From Lachnospiraceae bacterium (GTDB lineage: Bacteria > Bacillota > Clostridia > Lachnospirales > Lachnospiraceae), in NCBI GenBank assembly GCA_017551665.1, contig JAFZLB010000052.1, positions 18,044 to 82,043 of the forward strand: a stretch of 64,000 nucleotides of DNA. Direction: 5' to 3'. Each line of letters opens with the position of its first letter. The first letter of the stretch is position 1. Position numbers and translations under genes: made by a program. Of the stretch, positions 53,643 to 61,862 are shown one piece after another. The notes under the pieces were generated by a model, which did no database searches, had not been told where the DNA came from, and saw only the letters and a list, made by a program, of their open reading frames with translations.

Positions 53643-54209
53643 ATGAGCAAAGAAGAAATCTATGAAATGCTCCGCCGCGAGGCAGGCGGACTGATGACCG
53701 AAGCGGAAGCGCTTCTCTTTCCCGCGGACGCGGGAGAAATGAGCGAAGAAGACTTCCGCGAAGGCCTGCGGAAGGCCCGCGAAAAAGGGGATGCCTACCG
53801 CCGCAAAGCCTATGAGCTGCTGGACGCGCGGACGGAAGCCGCCGCGGAAGAGGAAGCGGCCCTGTTGCAGCTGGTCCGGCGTCATGTGCACACCGATACG
53901 GGACGTGTCCTGATCGCCTCGGGATATTATTTAGAAAAGGAATTCCGGGGAGAGAAAGCGAAGGAACAGAAGGAAATCGTTCTGCGGGAATGGCGCGAGG
54001 TAATAGACGCACTGCAAAACGGCGTCTTCAACGAGGCACATATCGACGTGCGCTCCCAGTTAAAGGCCGCCGCGAACGCCTCCGGCGTGAAGGTCATTTT
54101 CCAAAGCGAAATCCCCGCGGAGGCGGAGGATGTGCGGCGTTACACGAAGGAAGCCGTCGCGAAAATCATGGCCGCGGTCCGCGCGAAAGAAGACAGCGTG
54201 GTGCTGTAA
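53643..54209 (+). CDS. Kinase-derived protein keeping only the dimerisation/His region
   Basis: No standard domain is obvious in the 188 residues, but residues 83-180 align by eye without gaps at key points to the kinase at 51461. HTDTGRVLIASGYYLEKEF corresponds to HDSLGQVLLSTRYWL, WREVIDAL to WRQVMGNL, and a later SQLKAAANASGVKV to KALTDAAKAMGLSL. His83 falls on the phospho-acceptor His184. The ATP-binding boxes are missing because the protein ends before them. The first 75 residues are charged and helical. It may be a phosphotransfer protein or an inhibitor of the kinase. It starts 8 bases after the LuxR-type regulator. Confidence 0.65.
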   Translation: MSKEEIYEMLRREAGGLMTEAEALLFPADAGEMSEEDFREGLRKAREKGDAYRRKAYELLDARTEAAAEEEAALLQLVRRHVHTDTGRVLIASGYYLEKEFRGEKAKEQKEIVLREWREVIDALQNGVFNEAHIDVRSQLKAAANASGVKVIFQSEIPAEAEDVRRYTKEAVAKIMAAVRAKEDSVVL

Positions 54210-54217
54210 ACACGCTG
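54194..54217. terminator. Weak hairpin between convergent genes
   Basis: CAGCGTG (54194-54200) pairs with CACGCTG (54211-54217) around a 10-base loop that contains the stop of the upstream gene. There is no T-run, so termination is uncertain. Confidence 0.35.
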
Positions 54218-54223
54218 CGGCGC

Positions 54224-55858
54224 TTAACTCCGGTTCTGCTCTTCCACCAGACGGTTGCCGTGATAGATTTCGCGCAGCTTCGGCTTTTCGATCTTGCCGG
54301 TCGCGTTGCGCGGCACGTCCGCGAAGATGATCTTGCGCGGGCGTTTGTAGCGCGGCAGCCCCGTGCAGAAGTCGTTGATCTCTTCTTCCGTGCAGTCCAT
54401 GCCTTCTTTGACCTGAATGACGGCGGCGGCAATTTCCCCGAGACGCTTGTCCGGCAGACCGATGACCGCCACGTCGTGAATCTTTTCGTACGCGGCAAGG
54501 AAGTTTTCGATCTGGACAGGGTACAGGTTTTCACCGCCGGAAATGATGACATCCTTTTTGCGGTCCACCAGGAAAATAAAGCCGTCCTCGTCCTGCATGG
54601 CCATATCGCCGGTATGCAGCCAGCCGTCCTTTAAGACTTCGTTTGTGGCTTCTTCGTCATGGTAATAGCAGAGCATGACGCCGGGCCCCTTCACGCAGAG
54701 TTCGCCCACATCCCCCTGCGCGACAAGTTCCCCGTTCTCGTCCACGATCTTTGTCTTCCAGTTGAGACCGGGCACGCCGATGGCACCGACCTTATGAATG
54801 TTGTCGACGCCGAGGTGAACACAGCCGGGGCCGGTGGATTCCGACAGGCCGTAGTTCGTGTCATACTTATGATGCGGGAAGTACTCCAGCCAGTGCCTGA
54901 TCAGAGACTGCGGCACGGGCTGCGCCCCGATGTGCATGAGCCGCCATTGCTGCAGCGTGTAATCTTCCAATTTATAGTCCCCGCGGTCCAGCGCCGCCAA
55001 AAGATCCTGCGCCCAGGGTACCAGCAGCCAGACGATGGTGCATTTTTCCTGCGACACCGCTTCTAAGATGGACTGCGGCGAATTGCCCTTTAAGAGCACG
55101 GCCTTTGAGCCGGTATAAAGCGAACCGAACCAGTGCATCTTGGCGCCGGTGTGATAGAGCGGCGGGATGCAGCAAAAGACATCGTCCTTTGTCGTTTCAT
55201 GGTGCGCGGCTTCCATCTGCGCGGACTGCGAAAGTGCGAGGTGGCGGTGCAGAATGGCCTTCGGAAAGCCGGTCGTGCCGGAGGAATAATAAATGGCTGC
55301 TTCGTCATCCTCTTCGATCAGAATCTTCGGCTGGGAAGAGGAGCAGTTGCTGACATGGAAGGAGTAATCCTCCGCGAAGGAAGGGCAGGCGTCGCCCACG
55401 AAAAAGAGCAGCATCAGCTTATTGAGCTTTTCCGCGATGCGCTCCACGCGGCCGATGAACTCCGGCCCGAAGAAGAGCACATCCACATCCGCGAGCTTCA
55501 GACAGTAATCAATTTCCTCTGTTGTATAACGGAAGTTCAAGGGCACGGCCACCGCACCCGTCTTTAAGATGCCAAAATAGATCGGCAGCCACTCCAGACA
55601 GTTCATCAGGAGAATCCCCACCTTCTGTCCCTTGCGGATGCCACGGTTCAGCAGCAGATGTGCGACCCGGTTGGCCTTTTCGTCAAAGACGGACCAGGTG
55701 ATCTCCCGGCGGTAGGCCACGGAAGAAGTGGGCTGGATCAGCTCATACTCCTTCCAGGTGACGCGCGCGTCCTCCTGCACCTCCGGATTGATTTCAATCA
55801 GGGCCGTCTCTTCCCCGTATAATTTGGCGTTGCGTTCCAGTAAATCCGTAATCGGCAT
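54224..55858 (-). CDS. AMP-forming acyl-CoA synthetase/ligase
   Basis: The 544-residue adenylate-forming enzyme has the ATP motif YYSSGTTGFPKA near residue 195, the NYGLSESTGP motif, and the hinge region HTGDMAMQDEDGFIFLVDRKKD followed by VIISGGENLYP. The catalytic Lys is in NATGKIEKPKLREI. It activates a carboxylic acid with ATP and CoA; the acid is not evident. The adjacent indolepyruvate oxidoreductase and phenylacetate-CoA ligase genes suggest an aryl or branched acid. The start at 55858 gives the usual N-terminus (TDLLERNAKLYG). Confidence 0.9.
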   Translation of the reverse strand: MPITDLLERNAKLYGEETALIEINPEVQEDARVTWKEYELIQPTSSVAYRREITWSVFDEKANRVAHLLLNRGIRKGQKVGILLMNCLEWLPIYFGILKTGAVAVPLNFRYTTEEIDYCLKLADVDVLFFGPEFIGRVERIAEKLNKLMLLFFVGDACPSFAEDYSFHVSNCSSSQPKILIEEDDEAAIYYSSGTTGFPKAILHRHLALSQSAQMEAAHHETTKDDVFCCIPPLYHTGAKMHWFGSLYTGSKAVLLKGNSPQSILEAVSQEKCTIVWLLVPWAQDLLAALDRGDYKLEDYTLQQWRLMHIGAQPVPQSLIRHWLEYFPHHKYDTNYGLSESTGPGCVHLGVDNIHKVGAIGVPGLNWKTKIVDENGELVAQGDVGELCVKGPGVMLCYYHDEEATNEVLKDGWLHTGDMAMQDEDGFIFLVDRKKDVIISGGENLYPVQIENFLAAYEKIHDVAVIGLPDKRLGEIAAAVIQVKEGMDCTEEEINDFCTGLPRYKRPRKIIFADVPRNATGKIEKPKLREIYHGNRLVEEQNRS

Positions 55859-55910
55859 AGGTCTGTACCTCTGAAGTAAAAACACATTATTAAAGAAAAT
55901 ACTGTACGCC

Positions 55911-55939
55911 ATGATAGCATAATCATGTAGGAAAGGCAA
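55911..55939 (-). promoter_or_regulatory. Possible promoter for the acyl-CoA synthetase
   Basis: On the minus strand TTGCCT (55939-55934) and TATCAT (55916-55911) are 17 bases apart, about 50 bases before the start codon. The match is moderate. Confidence 0.4.
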
Positions 55940-55955
55940 CGATTTCAAAAAAGCA

Positions 55956-55984
55956 TTTACTTTACCCCGTTAAAGTGATAGAGT
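55956..55984 (+). promoter_or_regulatory. Promoter with palindrome in its spacer, before iorA
   Basis: TTTACT (55956-55961) and TAGAGT (55979-55984) are 17 bases apart, 40 bases before the iorA ATG. An inverted repeat ACTTTA (55959-55964) / TAAAGT (55971-55976) overlaps the -35 box and spacer and could bind a repressor. Confidence 0.5.
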
Positions 55985-56023
55985 TATTCTATTACGGTTG
56001 AACGCAATCGGAAAGGATATGAT

Positions 56024-57865
56024 ATGAAAGAGCTCATGTTAGGAAACGCGGCGGTGGCGAGGGGACTGTATGAGGCGGGCTGCGCCTTTGTGTCCTCTTA
56101 TCCGGGCACACCCTCCACGGAGATCACCGAAGAAGCCGCAAAATTTGACGACATTTATTGCGAGTGGGCCCCGAACGAGAAGGTGGCGATGGAAGCGGCC
56201 TTCGGTGCCTGCCTTGCGGGAAAAAGAGCCTTCTGCGGCATGAAGCATGTGGGCTTAAACGTGGCGGCCGATCCGCTCTTTACCATGTCCTATACGGGCG
56301 TGAACGCGGGTCTGGTCATCTGCGTGGCCGATGACGCGGGCATGCACTCCTCGCAGAACGAGCAGGATTCCCGGCATCACGCGATCGCGGCGAAGGTGCC
56401 GATGCTGGAACCCTCGGATTCCGCGGAGGCGCTGGCCTTTACGAAGCTCGCCTTTGAGATTTCCGAAAAGTTTGACACGCCGGTCATCATCAAGATGTGC
56501 ACGCGCGTGTCCCATTCCCAGTCCGTCGTGGAGACGGGGGAACGTTACCCTGCGCCCGAGCGGCCTTACGAAAAGAACATCCCGAAATACGTGATGATGC
56601 CGGGCATGGCGAAGAAGCGTCATCCCTTCGTGGAGAACCGCACGAAGAGCCTGCGCACGTATTTTGAAGGCGGTATCCAGTCCTATACGGCAAACGGGCA
56701 GCAGGTCAACGTGCCCGTGAACCGCATTGAGATGCGGGAGGAGGCGGAGGTCATCTCTCCCTTCGCCAAACACATCGGCGTCATCACGTCTTCGACTTCT
56801 TATCAGTACGTCAAGGAAGTTTTCGGCAACAGCGTTTCGGTCTTAAAACTGGGCGCGGCGAATCCGCTGCCGGATGAGCTGCTGACCTCTTTTGCGGAGG
56901 AAGTGGACAAACTCTATGTCGTGGAAGAGCTGGATCCGGTGATTGAGGATCATTGCAAATCTCTCGGCATTAAGGTGGAAGGCGGCAAGAACGTGCTCTC
57001 CGTATGCGATGAGTTTTCGCAGAACAAGGTGGCCTACGCCATGGGCGAGAAACCGCCGAAGGGCAAGGAACTCGGAGAAGAGGTGCCGGTGCGTCCGCCC
57101 GTGATGTGCGCGGGCTGCCCGCACAGGGGCGTCTTCTATACCTTGAATAAAAACAAATGCACCGTCCTCGGTGATATCGGCTGCTACACGCTCGGCGCGG
57201 TTGCACCGCTGGCCGCCATGGAAATGACGCTCTGCATGGGCGCTTCCATCGGCGCGACCCACGGCTTTTTGAAGGTGTCGGACGGTGATGCCGCAAAGCA
57301 CACGGTTGCCGTCATCGGTGACTCCACCTTCATGCACTCCGGCATGACGGGGCTTGCAAATATCGCCTATAATCAGTCCAACGCGACGGTCATCATTTTG
57401 GACAACTCCATCACCGGCATGACCGGCCACCAGCAGAACCCGACGACGGGCTATAACATCAAGGGGGATCCGGCGGGGAAGATTGATCTGGAAGCGCTCT
57501 GCAAGGCCATGGGCATCCAACGCGTGCGCGTCGTTGACCCCTATGACCTGAAGGCGACGGAGGAAGCGCTGAAGGAAGAGCTCGCGGCGGAGGAACCCTC
57601 CGTGATCATTTCGCGCCGTCCCTGCGTGCTTTTGAAAAACGTGAAATTCGCGCCGCCGCTGCATGTGAACTGCGATACCTGCATCGGCTGCACGAATTGT
57701 ATGAAGATCGGCTGCCCGGCCATTTCCATGGTGACGGACGAAAACGGAAAGAAGCACGCACGCGTGGATGAAACTTTGTGCGTCGGCTGCAAGGTCTGCG
57801 TGCAGATGTGCCCGGTGGGTGCTTTTGAAGGAATGACGGAAGAGGGGATTACGTATGAAAACTAA
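56024..57865 (+). CDS. iorA: Indolepyruvate:ferredoxin oxidoreductase, alpha subunit
   Basis: IorA with IorB oxidatively decarboxylates arylpyruvates (from Trp, Phe, Tyr) to aryl-acetyl-CoA, reducing ferredoxin. The 613-residue subunit has the pyrimidine-binding domain first (SSYPGTPSTEITEEAA), a CAGCPHRG motif, the TPP-binding domain (GDIGCYTLGA, later GDSTFMHSG and NSITGMTGHQQNP) and two [4Fe-4S] motifs at the end: CDTCIGCTNCMKIGCP and CVGCKVCVQMCP. It overlaps iorB by 11 bases. AGGAT-like sequence precedes the ATG. Confidence 0.95.
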   Translation: MKELMLGNAAVARGLYEAGCAFVSSYPGTPSTEITEEAAKFDDIYCEWAPNEKVAMEAAFGACLAGKRAFCGMKHVGLNVAADPLFTMSYTGVNAGLVICVADDAGMHSSQNEQDSRHHAIAAKVPMLEPSDSAEALAFTKLAFEISEKFDTPVIIKMCTRVSHSQSVVETGERYPAPERPYEKNIPKYVMMPGMAKKRHPFVENRTKSLRTYFEGGIQSYTANGQQVNVPVNRIEMREEAEVISPFAKHIGVITSSTSYQYVKEVFGNSVSVLKLGAANPLPDELLTSFAEEVDKLYVVEELDPVIEDHCKSLGIKVEGGKNVLSVCDEFSQNKVAYAMGEKPPKGKELGEEVPVRPPVMCAGCPHRGVFYTLNKNKCTVLGDIGCYTLGAVAPLAAMEMTLCMGASIGATHGFLKVSDGDAAKHTVAVIGDSTFMHSGMTGLANIAYNQSNATVIILDNSITGMTGHQQNPTTGYNIKGDPAGKIDLEALCKAMGIQRVRVVDPYDLKATEEALKEELAAEEPSVIISRRPCVLLKNVKFAPPLHVNCDTCIGCTNCMKIGCPAISMVTDENGKKHARVDETLCVGCKVCVQMCPVGAFEGMTEEGITYEN

Positions 57866-58433
57866 AAATATCATGATCGTCGGTGTGGGCGGACAGGGTT
57901 CGCTTTTGGCCTCGAAGCTCCTGGGGCATCTTCTGATCGGACAGGGCTATGACGTGAAGGTCTCGGAAGTGCACGGCATGAGCCAGAGAGGCGGTTCCGT
58001 CGTGACCTATGTGCGCTACGGTGAAAAGGTCTATTCGCCCGTGATCGACGAGGGCGAAGCGGACTTCATTGTTTCCTTTGAATTGCTGGAAGCATCGCGT
58101 TATGTATCCTTTCTGAAGCCGGATGGGCGGATCGTGACGAACATTCAGCAGATCGATCCGATGCCCGTGATCACGGGTGCGGCATCCTATCCGGCAGACC
58201 TCGTGGAAAAAATGCGGGCAAAGGGCGTGCAGATTGATGCCATGGACTGCCTGAAGCTTGCCGAAGAAGCCGGCAGCACAAAGGCGGTCAATCTGGTGCT
58301 CATGGGGCGGCTGTCGCATTACTTTGAGGACATCCCCGAAAGCGCCTGGCAGGAAGCCATGGAAGCCATTGTTCCGCAGAAGTTTCTGGAGTTGAACAGG
58401 AAGGCCTTCGCCCTCGGAAAGGCGCAGGCATAA
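57855..58433 (+). CDS. iorB: Indolepyruvate:ferredoxin oxidoreductase, beta subunit
   Basis: The 192-residue protein is the gamma-type domain of 2-oxoacid oxidoreductases, with NIMIVGVGGQGSLLASKLLG at the start, VSEVHGMSQRGGSVVTYVRYG, and ADFIVSFELLEA. It binds CoA and completes the IorAB enzyme. It overlaps iorA and is followed 16 bases later by a phenylacetate-CoA ligase gene. Confidence 0.95.
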   Translation: MKTKNIMIVGVGGQGSLLASKLLGHLLIGQGYDVKVSEVHGMSQRGGSVVTYVRYGEKVYSPVIDEGEADFIVSFELLEASRYVSFLKPDGRIVTNIQQIDPMPVITGAASYPADLVEKMRAKGVQIDAMDCLKLAEEAGSTKAVNLVLMGRLSHYFEDIPESAWQEAMEAIVPQKFLELNRKAFALGKAQA

Positions 58434-58449
58434 TCAGAAGGGAGATAAC

Positions 58450-59748
58450 GTGAATTATTATCAAAAGGAAATTGAATGCGCCTCACGGGAGGAACTCCGG
58501 GCACTGCAGGATGAGCGCCTGGTGAAACAGGTACAACATGTCTGGGACAATGTCCCTTATTATCGCAAGAAAATGGAAGCAAAGGGCGTGACGCCCGAAG
58601 ACATCAAGGGGGTGGCTGATCTGCATAAGCTCCCCTTTCTTTCCAAGGCGGATTTGCGCGACGCCTATCCCTACGGCCTTTTGGCGGTGCCGCTTGCGGA
58701 CTGCGTACGCATCCAGTCCACCTCCGGCACGACGGGCAAGCGCGTGGTCGCCTTTTACACGCAGGAAGACATTGATCTCTGGGAGGACTGCTGTGCCCGC
58801 GCGATCTGTGCTGCCGGCGGTACGAAGGAGGACGTCTGCCAGATTTCCTACGGCTACGGCCTCTTCACCGGCGGCCCCGGCTTAAACGGCGGCTCGCACA
58901 AGGTCGGCTGCCTGACGATCCCCACATCCTCCGGCAATACGGAGCGGCAGATCATGTTCATCAATGATTTGCAGGCGACGATCCTCTGTTGTACGCCGTC
59001 CTATGCCGCCTTCCTCGGTGAGACGATGAAGGAAATGGGGCTGACGCCTCAGGAGATTCCCTTAAAGGCCGGCATCTTCGGCGCAGAGGCCTGGAGCGAG
59101 GAAATGCGTAAAGACATCGAGCAGACCCTCGGCATCAAGGCCTATGATATCTACGGCCTGACGGAGCTGTCCGGTCCGGGTGTCGCCTTTGAGTGCTCCG
59201 CACAGCAGGGCATGCACATCAATGAAGATCATTTTATCCCGGAGATCATTGATCCGGACACGGAAGAGGTACTGCCGGAGGGAGAACAGGGAGAGCTTGT
59301 TTTTACGGCTGTCACGAAAAAGGCCTTCCCCATGATCCGTTACCGCACCAGGGACATCTGCGTGCTGACGAGGGAAGCCTGTTCCTGCGGCCGCACGCAT
59401 GTCCGGATGCGCAAGCCGAAGGGACGCAGCGACGATATGCTCATCATCCGCGGTGTCAACGTCTTCCCGTCGCAGATCGAGACGGTGCTGATGAACCACG
59501 GCTATGCCGCGAATTATCAGATCATCATCGACCGCGTGAATCACACGGACACCTTCGAGGTGCAGGTGGAGATGACGCCGGAAATGTTTACGGACAACAT
59601 GGGCGAGATCGCGGATATGCAAAAGACGCTCGTCGAGGGACTGCGCAGTATGCTGGGCATCACGGCGAAGGTTTCGCTCGTCGCGCCCAAGTCCATCACC
59701 AGAAGCGAAGGCAAGGCGGTCCGCGTGATTGACAAACGAAAGCTGTAA
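58450..59748 (+). CDS. paaK: Phenylacetate-CoA ligase
   Basis: The 432-residue enzyme forms aryl-acetyl-CoA from the acid, ATP and CoA, or in fermenters may run in reverse to make ATP. Motifs are the AMP-binding STSGTTGKRV, then YGYGLFTGG and YDIYGLTELSGPG, with RGVNVFPSQIE near the C-terminus. It begins with GTG at 58450, with AGAAGGGAG upstream. Next to iorAB and an ACT-domain gene, this is the common four-gene arrangement of anaerobes that turn aromatic amino acids into arylacetates. Confidence 0.93.
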   Translation: MNYYQKEIECASREELRALQDERLVKQVQHVWDNVPYYRKKMEAKGVTPEDIKGVADLHKLPFLSKADLRDAYPYGLLAVPLADCVRIQSTSGTTGKRVVAFYTQEDIDLWEDCCARAICAAGGTKEDVCQISYGYGLFTGGPGLNGGSHKVGCLTIPTSSGNTERQIMFINDLQATILCCTPSYAAFLGETMKEMGLTPQEIPLKAGIFGAEAWSEEMRKDIEQTLGIKAYDIYGLTELSGPGVAFECSAQQGMHINEDHFIPEIIDPDTEEVLPEGEQGELVFTAVTKKAFPMIRYRTRDICVLTREACSCGRTHVRMRKPKGRSDDMLIIRGVNVFPSQIETVLMNHGYAANYQIIIDRVNHTDTFEVQVEMTPEMFTDNMGEIADMQKTLVEGLRSMLGITAKVSLVAPKSITRSEGKAVRVIDKRKL

Positions 59749-59767
59749 GACGGCGGACGCTTTCGGA

Positions 59768-59782
59768 CGGGGGATTCCCCCG
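59768..59782 (+). other. Small GC hairpin between paaK and the ACT gene
   Basis: CGGGGG and CCCCCG are separated by ATT. No T-run follows, so this is probably an mRNA structure and not a terminator. Confidence 0.35.
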
Positions 59783-59813
59783 CGCAGGGGCGTAAGAGGA
59801 GGAAAAAAAGATT

Positions 59814-60251
59814 ATGGCACTCAATCAGATATCCGTGTTTTTGGAAAACAAACCCGGCACGCTCTCCGAAGTGACCGGCGTGCTGGCGCAGGCGGGCATT
59901 GACATGCGCGCGCTCTCCCTCGCGGAGACGAAGGATTTCGGCATCGCAAGGATGATCGCGGTGGATGTGGAGAAGGCCTCCGATGTGCTGAAGGAGGCAG
60001 GCTTTGTCAATTCGCTCACATGTGTCGTCGGTGCCGTGATTCCCAATGAGCCGGGCGGTCTTGACCGGGTGTTGAAGGTCTTCAACGACGCGCATGTTAA
60101 TCTGGAGTATATGTACGCCTTTCTTGGCGGGGGTGACGGGCAGGCCTGCATGATCTTCCGCGTCGGCAAGGAAATGGAACAGGAAGCGGAGGCGGCACTC
60201 GCGGCCCACGGCATCCGTGTGCTGACCCAGGAGGATGTGAGCGGACTCTGA
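59814..60251 (+). CDS. Tandem ACT-domain amino-acid-binding protein
   Basis: The 145-residue protein consists of two ACT domains: the first starts ISVFLENKPGTLSEVTGVLAQAGIDMRAL and the second includes GAVIPNEPGGLDRVLKVFNDAHVNLEYMYA. Stand-alone double ACT proteins bind amino acids and are habitually encoded with iorAB and paaK, where they probably sense aromatic amino acids. Its stop overlaps the start of the next gene. Confidence 0.92.
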   Translation: MALNQISVFLENKPGTLSEVTGVLAQAGIDMRALSLAETKDFGIARMIAVDVEKASDVLKEAGFVNSLTCVVGAVIPNEPGGLDRVLKVFNDAHVNLEYMYAFLGGGDGQACMIFRVGKEMEQEAEAALAAHGIRVLTQEDVSGL

Positions 60252-60985
60252 TGGGACTGTTTTCGATCGACGGTCCGCTCGTCGCGTTTTTGAACCGGCT
60301 GGCGGACCTGGTAGTACTGAATATCCTGACGCTGATCTGTCTGCTGCCGTTCTTCGGCCTGTTGGCGGTGTTGTCCGGCTTTTTGGAAGCCACGACGGGG
60401 ATGGTGCTTTTTTCCTCCCTGTCTTTTTTTTCCGGCTGCGCCGTCTGTGCGGAGCATCACTGCATCATCAAAATCCTGCTGGACGAGGACTGTCCGGTGT
60501 TCAAAACCTTCTTCAAATCCTGCCGGGTCAACTTCCGCCAGGGAAACCTGTTATGGAGCGGATTTTTGCTGATGTTCCTCGTGCTTGGCATGGACATCAG
60601 GATTCTTTCCGCACAGGAGGAAAATACGCTCTTTTCCGTTATGCAGGTGCTTTGCGGCGCGGTGATGCTGCTAGTGTTATTCGTTTTTCTGTATGCCTTT
60701 CCGCTGCAGTCCCGCTATGTGAATCCCCTGAAGGCCACGGTCAAAAACGCCTTCATTCTTTCCGTTTACGCCTTTCCGCGGACACTGCTGCAGATTGTCG
60801 TTTTTGCCCTGATGCCGCTGGCTGCGGGCTTTATCGGCATCCGGATGTTTCCCTTCTTTCTGCTTTTCGGCTTCAGCGTTCCGGCGTATCTGCGGGCAAA
60901 GATTTACCTGCCCGTGCTGCTTCGTCTGGAAGGGGAGCAGGAACGGGAAAAGGGTGAAGAAGAGGAAGAGAATAATGAATCCTAA
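60251..60985 (+). CDS. YesL-like DUF624 membrane protein
   Basis: The 244-residue protein has five hydrophobic segments and the DUF624 pattern: LNRLADLVVLNILTLICLLP at the start and a FKSCRVNFRQG loop. The tail is Glu-rich. YesL-type proteins are usually encoded with sugar ABC transporters and YesMN systems; their function is unknown. Here it overlaps the ACT gene (TGATG), away from a transporter. Confidence 0.85.
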   Translation: MGLFSIDGPLVAFLNRLADLVVLNILTLICLLPFFGLLAVLSGFLEATTGMVLFSSLSFFSGCAVCAEHHCIIKILLDEDCPVFKTFFKSCRVNFRQGNLLWSGFLLMFLVLGMDIRILSAQEENTLFSVMQVLCGAVMLLVLFVFLYAFPLQSRYVNPLKATVKNAFILSVYAFPRTLLQIVVFALMPLAAGFIGIRMFPFFLLFGFSVPAYLRAKIYLPVLLRLEGEQEREKGEEEEENNES

Positions 60986-61083
60986 TGGTACCTTAACCTG
61001 AAATGTGTTATGATGAAGTTTGACGGCGCAACGCAGGAGGAAGGCGGAAACGAATCCGTTTTCGCAGAACGGGAATTGCGGCC

Positions 61084-61833
61084 ATGGAAAAAGAAATTCT
61101 TTTTATTTCAGACAAAAAATCAATGATCGGCAGTGCCCTGATTCAGGCGCTGGAGGAGGCCGCGTTCCGGGTGATCCAGGTGAAGGCGAACGTCACGGAC
61201 ATCTCCCGCATGGAGGAAAAGCCGAAGCTGTGGCTGTTGTTCCTGCAGGGAGGGGAAGGCCGGATCACGGATGTGATGGGCTATCTGCGCGACCAGGTGG
61301 CGGAGTTTTCCATCCGCCTCTTTGTCATCGGCACGCCGCAGGAGCTGGAGGAGAACCTTTCGACCTTCCCTCCGGATTATATCAAAGGCCGTTTCACAAG
61401 GCCCTTCCGCATGGAGGATGTGGTGGAGCGCTTCACGAATGAAGCGATGAATATCCAGCGCATGTCCGAGAGCAAACGCCTCCTCGTGGTCGATGATGAT
61501 CCTGTCATGCTGACGACATTAAAGGATCTGCTCTCCGGCGCTTACCGGGTGTATACGGCAAATACCGGGATGACCGCCCTGCAGATGCTGGTGACGACGG
61601 AGGTGGATCTCATTCTCCTGGATTATGAGATGCCGGTCATCAACGGTCCGCAGATTCTGGAAATGCTGCGGGGGGAGTCTCACACCAAGGACATTCCCGT
61701 GATGTTTTTGACCTCCAAAAACGACCGGCAGGCCATCCTCCGGGTGATGGAACTCGGACCGGCCAACTATCTGCTGAAATCGCTGCCGCAGACGGAGATC
61801 CGGCAGAAAATCAACGAATTTTTTGAACGGTAG
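61084..61833 (+). CDS. Pseudo-receiver plus receiver protein
   Basis: The 249-residue protein has an N-terminal receiver-like domain (about 1-120) in which the phospho-Asp strand reads LWLLFLQGG, without the acidic acceptor. A canonical receiver follows from residue 130: LLVVDDDPVM, Asp in LILLDYEMPVING, Thr in MFLTSKND and Lys in LLKSLPQTE. There is no output domain. It ends in TAG and is followed 29 bases later by a receiver-HD-GYP gene with which it probably works. Confidence 0.85.
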   Translation: MEKEILFISDKKSMIGSALIQALEEAAFRVIQVKANVTDISRMEEKPKLWLLFLQGGEGRITDVMGYLRDQVAEFSIRLFVIGTPQELEENLSTFPPDYIKGRFTRPFRMEDVVERFTNEAMNIQRMSESKRLLVVDDDPVMLTTLKDLLSGAYRVYTANTGMTALQMLVTTEVDLILLDYEMPVINGPQILEMLRGESHTKDIPVMFLTSKNDRQAILRVMELGPANYLLKSLPQTEIRQKINEFFER

Positions 61834-61862
61834 AAAGCGGCGTCTGCTGACAGGAAAGGACA

